DNA from: Paragorgia papillata
Lineage: Eukaryota > Cnidaria > Anthozoa > Scleralcyonacea > Coralliidae
Length of the DNA: 64,000 bases
Direction of reading: 5' to 3'
Assembly: GCA_035771165.1 (NCBI GenBank)
Contig: JAWNZC010000238.1
Coordinates: 2,159,001 to 2,223,000, forward strand
The notes under the pieces were generated by a model that made no database searches, was not told the origin of the DNA, and saw nothing but the letters and a program-made list of their open reading frames with translations. Below are positions 45,460 to 58,100 of this stretch, one piece after another (positions within the stretch are counted from its first letter, which is position 1; every line of letters starts with the position of its first letter). Both the position numbers and the translations under genes were made by a program.

Positions 45460-45935
45460 ATGAAACGAAAATTAAGTTTGTCTTATTTGAAAGTACTTTT
45501 GAAATGACAGAATAACATCTTTTGCAGTTTGTTGTTCCTTGCTTCGTTCTTGAGATATTTTAGTTTGTTTTATATGTGAAACTAACCAGTGACATCACAA
45601 CGTACATAATGACTTACTGGGAAAGGTTATATATCTTTGCTATTATTAAACGGAATCAGTTGAAAATGTATATTTTTGTTGTTGTAAGGGAAAAGCACAC
45701 ACACATAATTGCTTCGAAGTGATTCCGTCTGATAATAGCAAAGATATACAACCTTTCCCGGTGAGTCATTATGCACGTTGTGACGTCACTGGTTAGTTTC
45801 ACTTATAAAACAAACTGTGATATCTTAAAAGCAAAGCAAGGAAACAAAAAATTGCAAAAGATGTTACTTTGTCATTTTAAAAGTACTTTCAAATAAGACA
45901 AACTTAATTTTCGTTTCATAAGCACTTTAAGGCAT
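45460..45935. mobile_element. MITE family G copy, complete
   Basis: Left AAATTAAGTTTGTCTTATTTG ... AACTAACCAGTGACATCACA; the right arm is the inverse (GTGACGTCACTGGTTAGTTT ...). Arms of about 150 bp, roughly 90% alike. Confidence 0.65.
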
Positions 45936-46070
45936 TGTTACCAAGAAGCCCAAATTTCTCCAAAAACGAACTATCCATGGCAAATTTTGATAACTAATTG
46001 CTCGAAGATTATACACCAGATTTTCTTTATATTTTCAGTGAGTGCTCCCATACCATGCTCCTCTGTTCAT

Positions 46071-46410
46071 TAGGGACTTACGACGCGGCCTTAAAAACGT
46101 TAAGAAGGATGCATTTTAAAAAGAGAGACGATAAAATAACTGCCGTATTTCATGTTTAAGCTTGTTTAATGACTTTCAAGACGCTCCAGTTCTTGCTAAA
46201 ACGGCTGTAGTGTCTGAGCTGAAGTCAACGTTAAGAAACAGCTCTCACTTCTCTGCGTGTTCGCGTCGTTCTGAAGACGTGAAAATGCTGAGAGTAGCGT
46301 TGTTCACAGAACGAGGACGATATTGCAAAATACTCTTGGGATTACAAATTATTCATTCAAATTTGTTTTCATTAATAATTATTTTGTTTTTGGATCTTAA
46401 AGTCCCTATT
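46071..46410. mobile_element. MITE family F copy
   Basis: TAGGGACTTACGACGCGGCC at the left and TTAAAGTCCCTA at the right. The interior GACTTTCAAGACGCTCCAG matches the family. The 147-codon ORF over it is repeat-derived. Confidence 0.5.
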
Positions 46411-46910
46411 AAAACAACAATATTTCACTTTATAGACACTTTAAGCACAGAATTATTTTTATATTGTATAGGAAAGACTCTTAGTCATATTATAGCGTGT
46501 ATCAATGATGATCTAACTGTAAAGTTATGGTATTGTAGCATGGATCGTAAAAGGACCCTTTTTCCTTTCTTACCATCCATGATTATAACAAAGCAATTAT
46601 TTTAGTAATTACTGCATTAAAAGTGTCTGAGACACAAAAACGTGGGCTCGATATTGAGAATTGTGTGATTATTTTTCTCTGCGTGAAGAAATTTCAAGTG
46701 CAGTTTTGTTTTTTTACTCTGCTTCGTAGTCTTGGTCGCTGAAAAGTTTTAATGTTGATTTCCAATGCTGTGCAGTTTTATGACTTATTATAAACGTAAT
46801 TCGTATACCGATGTTATGTAGGACGAGTTGAACAAACGCGATTTAATTTGTCTACCGAATAGAAACCTAATTTAAGTTATTTATACCTAGCCCTCTTAGT
46901 GCGCGTTTTC

Positions 46911-47062
46911 TCAGTACGCCTTCTCCGTGTGCCTTCAGTTCCGTGCGTCTTCTCCGTGCGCCTAGCTAGCTTATTCTCTTGTGTGCGCCTAGCTACTTTT
47001 CCGTGCGCCGTCTCCTCCTCCGTGCGCCGTCTCCTCTTCCGTGCGCCTTCTTCGCGCGCGTT
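46911..47062 (+). repeat. minisatellite of TCTCCGTGCGCC units
   Basis: About ten irregular 12-18 bp units of CCGTGCGCC(T/G)TCTC, markedly more G+C-rich than its surroundings. 47065-47880 shows nothing else. Confidence 0.6.
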
Positions 47063-47888
47063 CTCATCCGCCTTCTTTTAATTCTCCTATTCAAACAAAT
47101 CACCAACAAACATGGCGGAAATATGGGTCTTTTTCTCGCGATAGCAACCGCATCAGCGGTTTCTACTATGGAATAACCCGCCATCTTGGATCAGGTCATT
47201 TATACTGGAGCCATCAGCAGTCCAGTTCTATATAGCTCAGTGATCCCGAACAGCTTGACCTAACATACAGGCTAATACAGAGAGTGCGAGTTTCTTTGGG
47301 AAAATCTAAACTCCCAGAATCACAGTGTAATGATGTGGAAAATTTTTTAAATTAAATCTTAAGCATTTACAACCCGAGATTCAAGTCGACACATAATCTA
47401 CCCGCACATGCGCATTAAAACATAAAATGTCTAAAATATCATACGTCCAAATGTTTAGAACATTGTCTTCATAAAATAACTAATGCCCCCTAACCCCTCT
47501 GGAAAACTAATACACCGCCGGAAAAAACAACGTGCAAATAAACGGCAGGAAAATAATATTTCCGTCGTCACTAAAAGACATCACTCAAAATGACTTCGAG
47601 TTCTTCTGCGGATGTTTTGGCAGCGTCCTTGTTGACCTAGCTATCAACTTTAAACTAAAGAATAAAGTGCTTCCCAAACACAAATATGCAAAATAAACCG
47701 AATTATGTAACAATATCAAAGATTCTATATTTTTAGATTATAAAATAGGTTGCGTTCTACGCCCGCTGTGATTGGTCAATTACCGTGTTTATATCAGGCT
47801 ATGCAAATACGGCTGTGACGTCACGGCACATTTCTTAGCCTTATTTCATAAAAGAAGTAGAAAATGGTGCCCTGTTTTTATATAACTT

Positions 47889-48060
47889 GATGTAAACATT
47901 CGAGTGAGTCTGGGAGAATTTGAAAGTATTTATGTAAACCTTCGATTCGTTTACGGATCGGGTTCACATAAACTTTCGAATTCTCCCAACTCACTCTCGT
48001 GTTTGCATCAATTTTTACTCTGATGAAGGGTTCCGCTCAAAACGCCAATATTTCGTTATC
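47889..48060. repeat. hairpin followed by hammerhead-like motif copy
   Basis: TTGATGTAAACATTCGAGTG ... CTCGTGTTTGCATCAA hairpin (47888-48010), then CTGATGA-A-GGGT-TCC-GCTC-AAAAC at 48020-48043. It lies just beyond the SULF stop codon and may be inside its 3' UTR. Confidence 0.45.
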
Positions 48061-48221
48061 GAAATATAAAAATTCATTTCATATAAGTCTGGGAAACGAC
48101 GCAAAAAGACGAGGAAGGTCATTTTGAGTGATCCGTTTTAGCCATGAACTGCATCTTATCGCAATCCCGTACTGATGTGCAGCAAAAACTAAATCCCTTT
48201 CCCCCTGGTGTATTGAAGTTC

Positions 48222-48401
48222 TTACGAAGAGTATTTTCGGTTCGTGCACGCCTTTTGTAAAGGATAAATCGATTTTTGTGGTACTTTCCTGTTAGCGTAC
48301 ATTTCGCAGCCATTCGAGTGGTGACAACTGGCCAGGAATTCTAGTTGTTGGTGCAAACGTTCGTGGAAACCTTTTGGAAGAGTATCAATTTTGTTTGTCA
48401 A
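48222..48401 (-). CDS. SULF: SULF exon 8: last exon and stop
   Basis: Acceptor TTTGTCTTTTTTAG, phase 0, 59 codons then TAA (48224-48222). It opens [11 protein letters not shown] and continues [12 protein letters not shown]; vertebrate SULF has LTNTVHTVERG and QLHVQLMELRSC at the same place. The short tail after that diverges. Confidence 0.9.
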   Translation of the reverse strand: MTNKIDTLPKGFHERLHQQLEFLASCHHSNGCEMYANRKVPQKSIYPLQKACTNRKYSS

Positions 48402-49069
48402 CTAAAAAAGACAAAATAACATTTGCTAAACTGAACCAACGTAAAAAATCTTAACACGACTGTTTTTATTTTTATGGATAGAATATATGGGATGAATGGG
48501 ATGGTAGATATATTCCATTCATCCTATTCTATATATTCCATCCATTAAATATACTGCAAATGTCCATCCCCTATCCATTTCATCCCATATATATTTATCA
48601 TTCCTTAATCATTTCACATGCCTCGGTTTCCTTTGTTCTTTTCGGGGAATATATTCAATAGCCCCGGCAAAACAATAGATTAATATTCCCCTCTAATTTC
48701 CCCTCAATATTTATTTTCTATTGCGACTCCTGTCAACCCTCGGAGATATGTGTTTATTCACTTCGGGCTTCGCCTAGCTCGGTGAATAAATCACATATTC
48801 CCTCGTGGCCTCAAAATAACCTATACATATTCCATCCATCCACCCATTCATTTATTTATTTGATTTATTCATTTGTTTATAAACAAACAAACAAACAAAC
48901 AAACAAACAAACAAACAAACAAACAAACAAACAAACAAACAAACAAACAAACAAACAAACAAACAAACAAACAAACAAACAAACAAACAAACAAACAAAC
49001 AAACAAACAAACAAACAAACAAACAAACAAACAAACAAACGGGCGGACGGACGGACGGACGGACGGACG

Positions 49070-49125
<56 letters not shown>

Positions 49126-52100
49126 GGTAAATAGATATGCCAAGATTTTGTATGTTGGTACAAAACCAATAATGTCCATTACCTGATAGGGATCTTTGTT
49201 TAGATCAAAAAATTCACAAAACGACGTAACAAATTCACAGTAAAGAAAGTTATGTTGAGAATTGATGGTTCGTAGACACCAGTAAGTATTGTTTGATGAC
49301 GTTGGACAGAAACAGAAGTTCCCATCTGAAGGAAAGAAACAAAGATATTTTAACAACAATTTATAAACTTATCTGATTAACTTCTTCTCAACTGTATCGT
49401 CCCTTTTGGAACGATGCGGACGTTAGCCATAACGCCAAGGCGCTTTTCCACTCATGGCAGAAACTAGTTCCCAGCTTGTTGCGAGTACTTGTACCCCATT
49501 AAAAAGAACTCACAACGAGAAAACAAGCACTGCGAGTTGTTTTTAATTAGATGCAAACACTCGCTGCGAGCTGGTTTTTGCGATGACTGGAAAAGAGCCT
49601 TCAGTCACCAAGGGGTTAAAGTGCCTGGTAAGAACAAAAAAGTGGCCCACGAGATGCAGTCGAGTGGGTCACTGATGTTCTTACCGTCTTCTGTGCAGCT
49701 ATAACTGAACAGACAACAAAAAAGTGGAATCTATTTGTTTTATACAATACAAAAATTTAAAAGGTTCGGAACGCTTGCCGAAGTTTGGGGCATGAAGAAG
49801 GGAAAAAGCAAGTCAGCTGACGTGATCTGACGTGTCAATGTGTCTGTCCTCTAATAGATCATGGGCAACAACCAATGCGGAAAACACGTATAGCAACCAG
49901 GGTATTGTATAATAAGTGTTAATCAATGGTCACGAGTGTGATAAAGGATTTATCATCGCGCGAGTAAAGCTTAAAGCTTACGAGGGCTTATCTCATTGAT
50001 CTTCTGCAATTAAATTACTCTTTTTTTGTTTGAAGTGCTTAAGGCCCGTTTCAAACGTCGCGCTTCTCATGCGCCGAACCTAATACAAGCATTAAGTGCG
50101 GCAGAAGAGCGACGTTTGGATCAATTAAGAGCGGCAGATTGTATTAGGAGAGGCCTGTCGCATTATGCGACGTTGGAGCGACTCTGATTCAAACGTCAAA
50201 CTTCTCATGTGCCGAACTTAATGCATAAATTATTTTAATATATTATCGCTGCCACTGATCATGCACAAGGTTTTTGCCGGTTTTTAATAGTTTGAGGAAT
50301 TAGGTTCGACGAATTAAGTTCGACGTTTGAAACTTTGAATCGACGCCGCTCCAGGGTCGCTCCAACGTATCGAATCTATCTCTATTAGGTTCGGTGTATG
50401 AGAAGAGCGCCGTTTGAAACGGGCCTAAATTGACACGAAAATTAAGTCTGTCTTATTTGAAAGAAAACTTAAAATGATAGAGTAACATCTTTTGCAGTTT
50501 TTCGTTTCCTTGCTTCGTTTTTTAGATATTTCTAGGTTTGTTTGATATACCGGCAAATTGAACATTAAAAGGTTAAAATTGTCCTTCAGTAGCATTTTGT
50601 AAAAATATAGAGATAAAATCCATTGAGGCCAAGTAGCTACTGTTTAAAAGCTTCTGATGATGTCATAGACGACGAAAGCTCAAACGAATAAATATATTTT
50701 AAACAGTAGCTACTTGGCCTCAATTGATTTTATCTCTATATTTTTACAAATTAAACATTTTGACGTCACACGTACGTGCATCATGAGTTATCGAAAAAAA
50801 AGTTATATCTTTGCTATTATCACTTGGAAATCTACATGTTAGTGTTCTGGGCCTAACACACCCATATGCTGCCTTCGAATTAATTTGGTTTAATTGATAA
50901 TAGCAAAGACATATAGCTTTTTTCGATATCTCATTTATGCACATGTGACGTCAAAATGTTAAATTTGCATATTAAACAAACTAAAATATCTCAAGAACGA
51001 AGCAAGGAAACGAAAAACTGCAAAAGATGTTACTTTATCATTTTAAATGTTCTTTCAAATAAGACAGATTTAATTTTCGCTTCATAGCTACGTTGTGACG
51101 TCATCTGTGCATCTATAACTGAGCAGACAACGGCAAAATGGAATCTATTTGTTAACTATAACACAGTAGTTTAACTTACTTGTCCATAGCGGTGCCGTTT
51201 TCCAATGACTGTTTGTATGTTCAAAACAATTTAAACCTCGGACAGCACAGCGATTCTTTTTCTTTTTGAATTTTCCTTTATTTTGCCGCTTTCGTGACTT
51301 GCCTTTAGATGGATGTGTTTTAATAATAACCTTCCGATCACCTCCAAATGTAACCTCTTCAACTTCAAACCCATTTTCACACCGACACCATTTCTCGTCT
51401 GTCTGTGGTTTAGATATTAACTTAAAAATAGTTTTCTTTAACGATCGTAGAGTCGACAAACGTTTTCTTGAGGCTTGAATTCTAGAGTCGAGTTTTTTAA
51501 GTCGTTTTTGAATCGTTTTTCCAAATATTTTTTTGTTATATTTTGCTGAGGACTCCTTTTTCAAGTGATGTTCGTAATTTTGAAGTTTTTTAAACTCTTT
51601 CCTGGCTCTGGCAGATTTGTAGTACCAGCGATAGTAACTTCTTGGGATGTTATCTAGATCACGTTTTTTGTAGCGTCGTTGACTGCTTCGCCCTGCGCCC
51701 CATCAACAGAAAAAAAAAAGTCAGTCAAAATGGAAATATTTCCCACTTCTGCTTCTGTAGTTCTGCTGGTTGTGTATTATTGTATTTCTGTAGCCGCTAC
51801 TGAAGTGCGAGGAACGTCTAGCGATAAAGGTCGTCAATTCTTGATGTATACTTCCGTCTTTTGGTATCGACTTGGGATAAACATCCATTGTACTATTTTT
51901 TGTACAGTTTTCAACAAAAACTTTTCTCAGGCTTCGGTAGCGGCTACAGAAATACAGTAATACGCAACGAACTACAGAAGAAGTGGGAAGGTATTTCAAT
52001 TTTGACTGTAAAAAAGATAACTCGTTGTATCTAAGTGTAATGAACATAAAAACAATATATAAAAAAAACGACGAGGGTAGGATAAAGCTATTAAAATCCA

Positions 52101-55100
52101 GTCATTGGCGCTTACAATACAACAATGATAATTATAATAATGATAATGATCATAAAGGTGGTGGTAATGATGATGATGGTGCACGATATTAATAACCATG
52201 ATGATACTTGTAGTGATATGATGATAATGGTGGCGATGATGGTACGTGATATGATAATGGTGGTGATGATGACGATGATGATGATGATGATGAGATGATG
52301 GTGAATAATAATAATAACCATGATGATAGTTGTAGTGATGATAATAATGATGGTGGTGATGATGGTACGTGATATGATGGTGATAATGATGGTGATGGGA
52401 TAATAATGGTGATGATGGTAATAATAGTGGTAATGGTGATGGCAATGGTGGTGATGATGGAGATGATGGTGATCATGATAATGATGATGATGGTGATGGT
52501 GATACTGATGACGATTTATTTTCAAATGTTTAATCCGTTCAAATCCATGCATTTGTAAGTCATATATACAATATGGGTGGCGGAACTGTCGATGGGCATT
52601 TACAACGGTAGACTTAACCAATTCACACATTTAATTATTCAGGTTTATCAACAATCTTTAATTAAGATATAACCTGTTTAAGCTGAGAAAATTGATCAGA
52701 AAGTTTATCTAAATCAGGACGAATTTGTATCTGATTTACAACACCTAATTAAACATTCGTTTCTTTTGAATTTTATTCATCGCTGATTATTAATGATTTG
52801 GATAATTATGTATTTTTTGTACGTTATTAGTGTTTTCAGCTTAAGTTGGTAAAGTTTTTTCGTATGTTTCTGCTGTACAAGCTGTTGTAAGTTAAACTCA
52901 GAGAAAAAACCCGAGTATACATAAGAAAAAACTTTACCAACTCAAGCTGAAAACACTAATAACATACAAAAAACATTTACTGAAAATAAACTGACACAAT
53001 GCGATTTGTAGCCCAACAAGTACTTGTGACACACGTACGGTTTGACTAGTTCCCAGGCGTATAAATATCGAAAACAACCTCGGTCTACCATCTGAGTTCC
53101 AGTGGCTCAATGGTGAGAGCGTCCGGCTGGCATTCGGAAGGGTAGCACGGGTGGCGTATGCTGTTAGGGCGCTGCCTCTCACCAATAGTTAAGCCCAGTT
53201 GGACGGGGTTAGTACTTGGATGGGTGACCGTCTGGGAATAACCCCGTTCTCGAACTTGAATTTCATGTGAGTAGAGTTTAGTTGGTCTCTCCTGTGCTTC
53301 GAGGGGTTTTCGCAGGGTTCTGCGGTTTTCCTCCCTCCGTAAAATCAACACGTTAGGTCCTAGCTTATGTCGTGCACTTTTACATGGCTCGGATGATTGG
53401 GCGACCACATACAGAATACAGATTTTAGTTACTTCTTCCCACAAGGGACTTTTCAAGAGCAATTTACATTACTAAATTTCAAGTGGCAGAGTCGAAGGCA
53501 TATTAAAGGCGCTCGAAGCAGCCGCCCTACGACACATTTATGACACACATGTCAGACCACGAATCACAGACCTAGGTGTTGATTTTATGGAGGGAGGAAA
53601 ACCGGAGAACCCGGCGAAAAACCCTCGAAGCACAGGAGAGACCAACTAAACTCTACTCACATGAGTGTTCCAAGCTCGAGAACGGGGTTATTCCCAGACG
53701 GTCACCCATCCAAGTACTAACCCCGTCAAACCGGGCTTAACTTTTGGTGAGAGGCAGCGCCCTAACAGCACACACCACCCGTGCTTCCCTGTGCTTACGA
53801 CGTTAAATAAATCATCGTGTGGAACTCAGAGTTTAACCTACGACAGCTTGTACAGCAAAAACATACGAAAAAACGTTAAGTATGTATCATCTTGATTCTT
53901 GAAAAGTTTTTTGTAAAGTCAAGCGCTCGACTTTATGCACTACGCTTTGAAAGATTATCACTGCTGATTACAAACCTCTATCTTTCTTGAAACATCTGCA
54001 GCGTTTCTTGTTTAAACTTCTGGGAACTCTAACATGTTCTTTGGAGTTGTCTGTTGCTCGACGGCATTTTCGTAATCTCAACTGTCCATTGTGCATGGCA
54101 CACGTCCATTGCTGGCCAGGCTTGCAAGGCGAGGGATACGAAAGAAGGCGACATTTCTTTTGAATTAATTCAGCTTTTGTTTTACTTTGAACCTCGTGCT
54201 TCGAAGCGTAGAACTTTTTTCTGAAAGAAAAAGGTAGAAAACCGCAGTCATTAACAACAGAAGTAGCAGAAACAACAGCAGCAAGAACAACGACGACGAC
54301 GACAATATAGATAACGATGGCAATAACTGAATAAAATAGAATGAAATCACCACCACCACCATCACCACCACCATCATCACTACTATTATCTCGACCACCA
54401 TCATCACCATCACAACCACCATCACCACTAATTACTATCATCATCATCATCACTGGCCACTACCATCATCACTATCACCACCACCACCACCATCACTACT
54501 ATCACCAGTCACCACCACTATTATAGGGGATCTTATTATAGGGTTAACGTCTGGATTCTCCTGCAAAGACCTTGATACCTTTTTTATCTAGTTTACGTAT
54601 ATATCTTTTGTCTTATGTATAAGGGTACCTTGAATAAATTTATTTATTGGTTGATTGATCACCACTATCATCTCCACCATCACCACCACAATCACCACCA
54701 GCACTCACTACCACCATCACCACCACCATCGTCATCATTGCCACCATCACCACTACAACCATTACCATCATCACCACCACCATTGCCACCATCATCACCA
54801 CCACCACCACTATCATCATTAAAAGATAACTCTAAAATATGTGCATATAACTTCTATAACATACGTCTTCTCGACTAGGAAAGTTTCTCTCCAGTTTAAA
54901 TCTGACTTCTTCTCTCGATAAGATTCCAGTAATTCCATAATAGATCTGCCGTCCATTGCACCAGGAACCTTCATCGACGCGAGATCAACAAACGTGGGAG
55001 CCAAATCAATATTCAGAACGATGTCCTTCACTCTAAGCATTGCCAGGCAATAAAATAAAACGAAAACTCAATTACAGAAGAATAAGAAAAATTAATTTTT

Positions 55101-58100
55101 TTCGGTCCTACCAAATCCTGCATTCTGATTGGTTGATGCCCATACGTAGGCCGCAAAATATTCTAAAAACGTTTGAAAATGAACTTAAACGAAACCGAAC
55201 ATATTCCTCCTTGACGAAGGGCCTTCGCTCGAAACGTTAGACTCCTACGTTCTCTGTTTCGGCAGTATATCTAACCTTACTATATTTCGATTATATAGAG
55301 AGAGATCACATGTCTGTTCCTCCCCAGGCCTCCATAAACAGTCGCCTACCTCGTTCGTTTTGGTATTTTCGGTCCCAAGGCGTAGAACGGAATACGGATG
55401 TCAGTCTCATAAGGCATTGACTTGCCTTTTGCCATACCAAACTGGCCAAGATGGTAGCCATGGTCAGAACTGAAGAAAATATATGTATTGTCTAACATTC
55501 CTCGACTTTTCAGTTTTCGATACAGTCGGTGGATGGCGTCATCAACTGAGAGCAACGTCAGCAGACGCCTGCGATGCAGTAGGTCAGAAAATGCGATTTT
55601 TTGAGCGTCCATTGGTTTCGTATACTGAAGCAGCCAGTGTTTGTCCGTCGAATGAACGTTGAAGTTGGGATCCCTGGAAGAATGGTTTGGATATGAAACT
55701 GTTAGAAATACCGAATGTAGAGACGAAGAGAGAAGGAGAGAAAGAAAGATAGGAAAGAAAGGAAGGAAAGAAGAATGGAAGGGGGAAAGGAAACAGAGAA
55801 AGAAGGAAGAAAGAAAGGAAAAAAGAAAGGAAAGAAGGAAGAAAGGAAAGAAAGAAATGAAGATGGAAACAAAAGGGAGAGATGAAGGAAGGAAGAAAAT
55901 GGAGGTAAAAAGGGAATAGGAAGGAAGGAAGAAAGAAAGGAAAGGAGGAAAGAAAGAAAGAAAGAAAGAAGAAAGGAAGGAATAAAGGGAGAGAGGGAGG
56001 GAGGGAAAGAGGAAGGAAAGAAATTAAAGAAAAAAAGAAGGAAGGAAGGAAGGACAGAAATAAGGAAGGAAAGAAAGAAGGAAGAGAGGAACGAAGAAAG
56101 GAGGAAAGGAAGAGAGGAAGGAAGAAAGAAAGGAAGGGGAAAAGGAGATAAAGAAAAAAGGAAAGAAGATGGAAGGTTAGACATGAGTTCTGTATATACA
56201 AGGCATCGCAACTGGTCCCGGTTTGATCTCAAAATGTATATATTCTAACACTTGAAATCAGTCTCCCCCACCCAAAATATCCTAACATGTAGTGCAATAG
56301 AGTGAAATCGGGATATAATAAGCCATTTGCACGATGACGCAAAATAGCGTTGAGTGACCACAACTACCAGAATGCTTTGCCAGTATCCTCCATCTATCAG
56401 TACTAGGATGCTAGCAAAGCATTCTGGTAGTTGTAGTCACCCAACGCTATTTTACGTCATCGTGCAAATGGCTTATTGATGTTACCTTGGAGCTGTGATA
56501 TTCTTAAAAAGATGTTGATGTTGCGGAGCAGGATCCTCTGGACCATGAGGTGCGGCCATACTTAACACCATCATAACAGGTTTATGAGGTTCGTTAAATC
56601 TTGACTGGCGAAAGAAGTCGATGCTGTAGTCGGTTACAACATTGGTGAAGTAATCTTTCTTATAATTGTTACCATGACGTTCAAATATTTTATTTTTAAT
56701 TAATGTATAATTGTAGAATTTACTGTTCCTGACAAGAGCGGACCAGTTGTCCCAACCTGTAGGAATCCATGATCCATCGTAATTATTCAAATATTTACCG
56801 AAATATCCTGCAACAAAGGAATCGCGAAGAATTAGAGCTGGGTTTAAGCCCGTTTTCCACTTGCGAATTTTTTCGCGCAAATCGAGATTTCTATTGTAAA
56901 TATTGAATAGATTTCTAATTAGTTCCAGCCGAGAGCTTGTCGATTCGCGCGAAAAAATTCGCAAGTGGAAAACCGGCTTTAGTCTATATTTCATAGTACT
57001 TTCTCAAATTAATTAATAATTCATGAGCAAATTATCCAATAATAAAGACGCATCTGGTCACGGGGTTGCGTTTGGATAACTAGATGAAACACCCTGGCTC
57101 AAAACACTACAATACATTTCATCGGCATAGATAATTAGGATATTTGAGGAAGATCACTAGTAATCGTCCTCAAATATCCTAATTACCTATGCAAACTATA
57201 CTCGTGTTCATTTGAGAAGCTATTGAAACAACTCGAGCTCGTGTCCCACCGGGATATCCAAACACTCGAAAACAATTAACAAAAACAGTCGACCTTCGGC
57301 CTCGTGTTTTCATACATTGTTTTCTCGTGTTTGGATATCCCGGTGAAACACTCGCTCTAGTTTGTTCATATATTACATCATATGATTAAAAATTTGAAAG
57401 GTACAGTATACGTGTATAACACAACATGATGCGCAACGACACGGCACGGCACAAAACGGCACGAAACAGCACAAGACGACACGACACAACACAACACGGC
57501 ACAGCACGACACCATGTGCATACATGTACATGCAACACGGCACGACACAAAACAAAACGAGACAACACTGCACGACACGACACGAAATGGCACGACACGA
57601 GACGGCACGACACGAGACGGCACGACACGAGACGGCACGACACAACACGGGACGGCCACACCATACATGCAACACGACACGAAACGAAACGAGACAATAT
57701 AACACAACGCAACACAACACAACACGTCACGTCACGAGACGCCACGACACAACACAACACAACACAACACAACACAACACAACACAACACAACACAACAC
57801 AACACAACACAACACAACACAACACAACACAACACAACACAACACAACACAACACACATACAACACATACAACACAACATGAGACGGCGCGACACAAGAC
57901 GATACGTGGCACGCCACGCGCGAGACAACACAACAGGGCACGACACATTTTTTATTCTTCTTAACAGACGTTTGGTAGACATCCGTCAAGCTCAACGTTG
58001 TTCCTTTTGCTTTTGCTTACCAGTTTTGTAGCCAGCTTGCTGCAAATAATGACCAAAGTTCTTCTTCTCAGGTCCTCTTCTCCAGGCCATAGAAGCACAG

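Larger units (their letters stand above)
52828..53900. repeat. foldback containing two opposed 5S-derived SINEs
   Basis: AGTGTTTTCAGCTTAAGTTGG (52831) is inverted at 52937-52962. TCGTATGTTTCTGCTGTACA AGC (52860) is inverted again at 53848-53872. Between them lie a + SINE (53138-53350) and a - SINE (53490-53785). Confidence 0.6.

Noticed and set aside
46162..46605. 147-codon + strand ORF
   Set aside because: The first part is a family F MITE also seen at 5153 and 14587; the rest is AT-rich low-complexity sequence.
48782..49359. Long ORFs of QTNK, CLFV and TDRQ repeats
   Set aside because: They are the six-frame translations of the AAAC/GGAC/AGAC microsatellite; only residues of SULF exon 7 at 49183-49325 are real coding sequence.
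51996..52630. His/Ile/Tyr-rich ORFs on the - strand
   Set aside because: Translations of the GAT/GGT triplet repeat in SULF intron 5, not bounded by splice sites in a useful phase.
53095..53145. A tRNA gene
   Set aside because: Only the D-arm/anticodon half resembles a tRNA; no T-arm B-box or acceptor stem follows.
53138..53230. A functional 5S rRNA gene
   Set aside because: Only the internal promoter region resembles 5S. The 5' part and the end are different, and the unit is repeated as a SINE with a non-5S tail.
55584..56232. 205- and 176-codon Phe/Leu/Ser-rich ORFs
   Set aside because: Products of the GAAA/GGAA purine tract. Only the end of one overlaps SULF exon 3, in a different frame.
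57373..58031. Cys/Val-rich and His/Thr/Asn-rich ORFs up to 201 codons
   Set aside because: Products of the AACAC/CACGA repeat in SULF intron 1.
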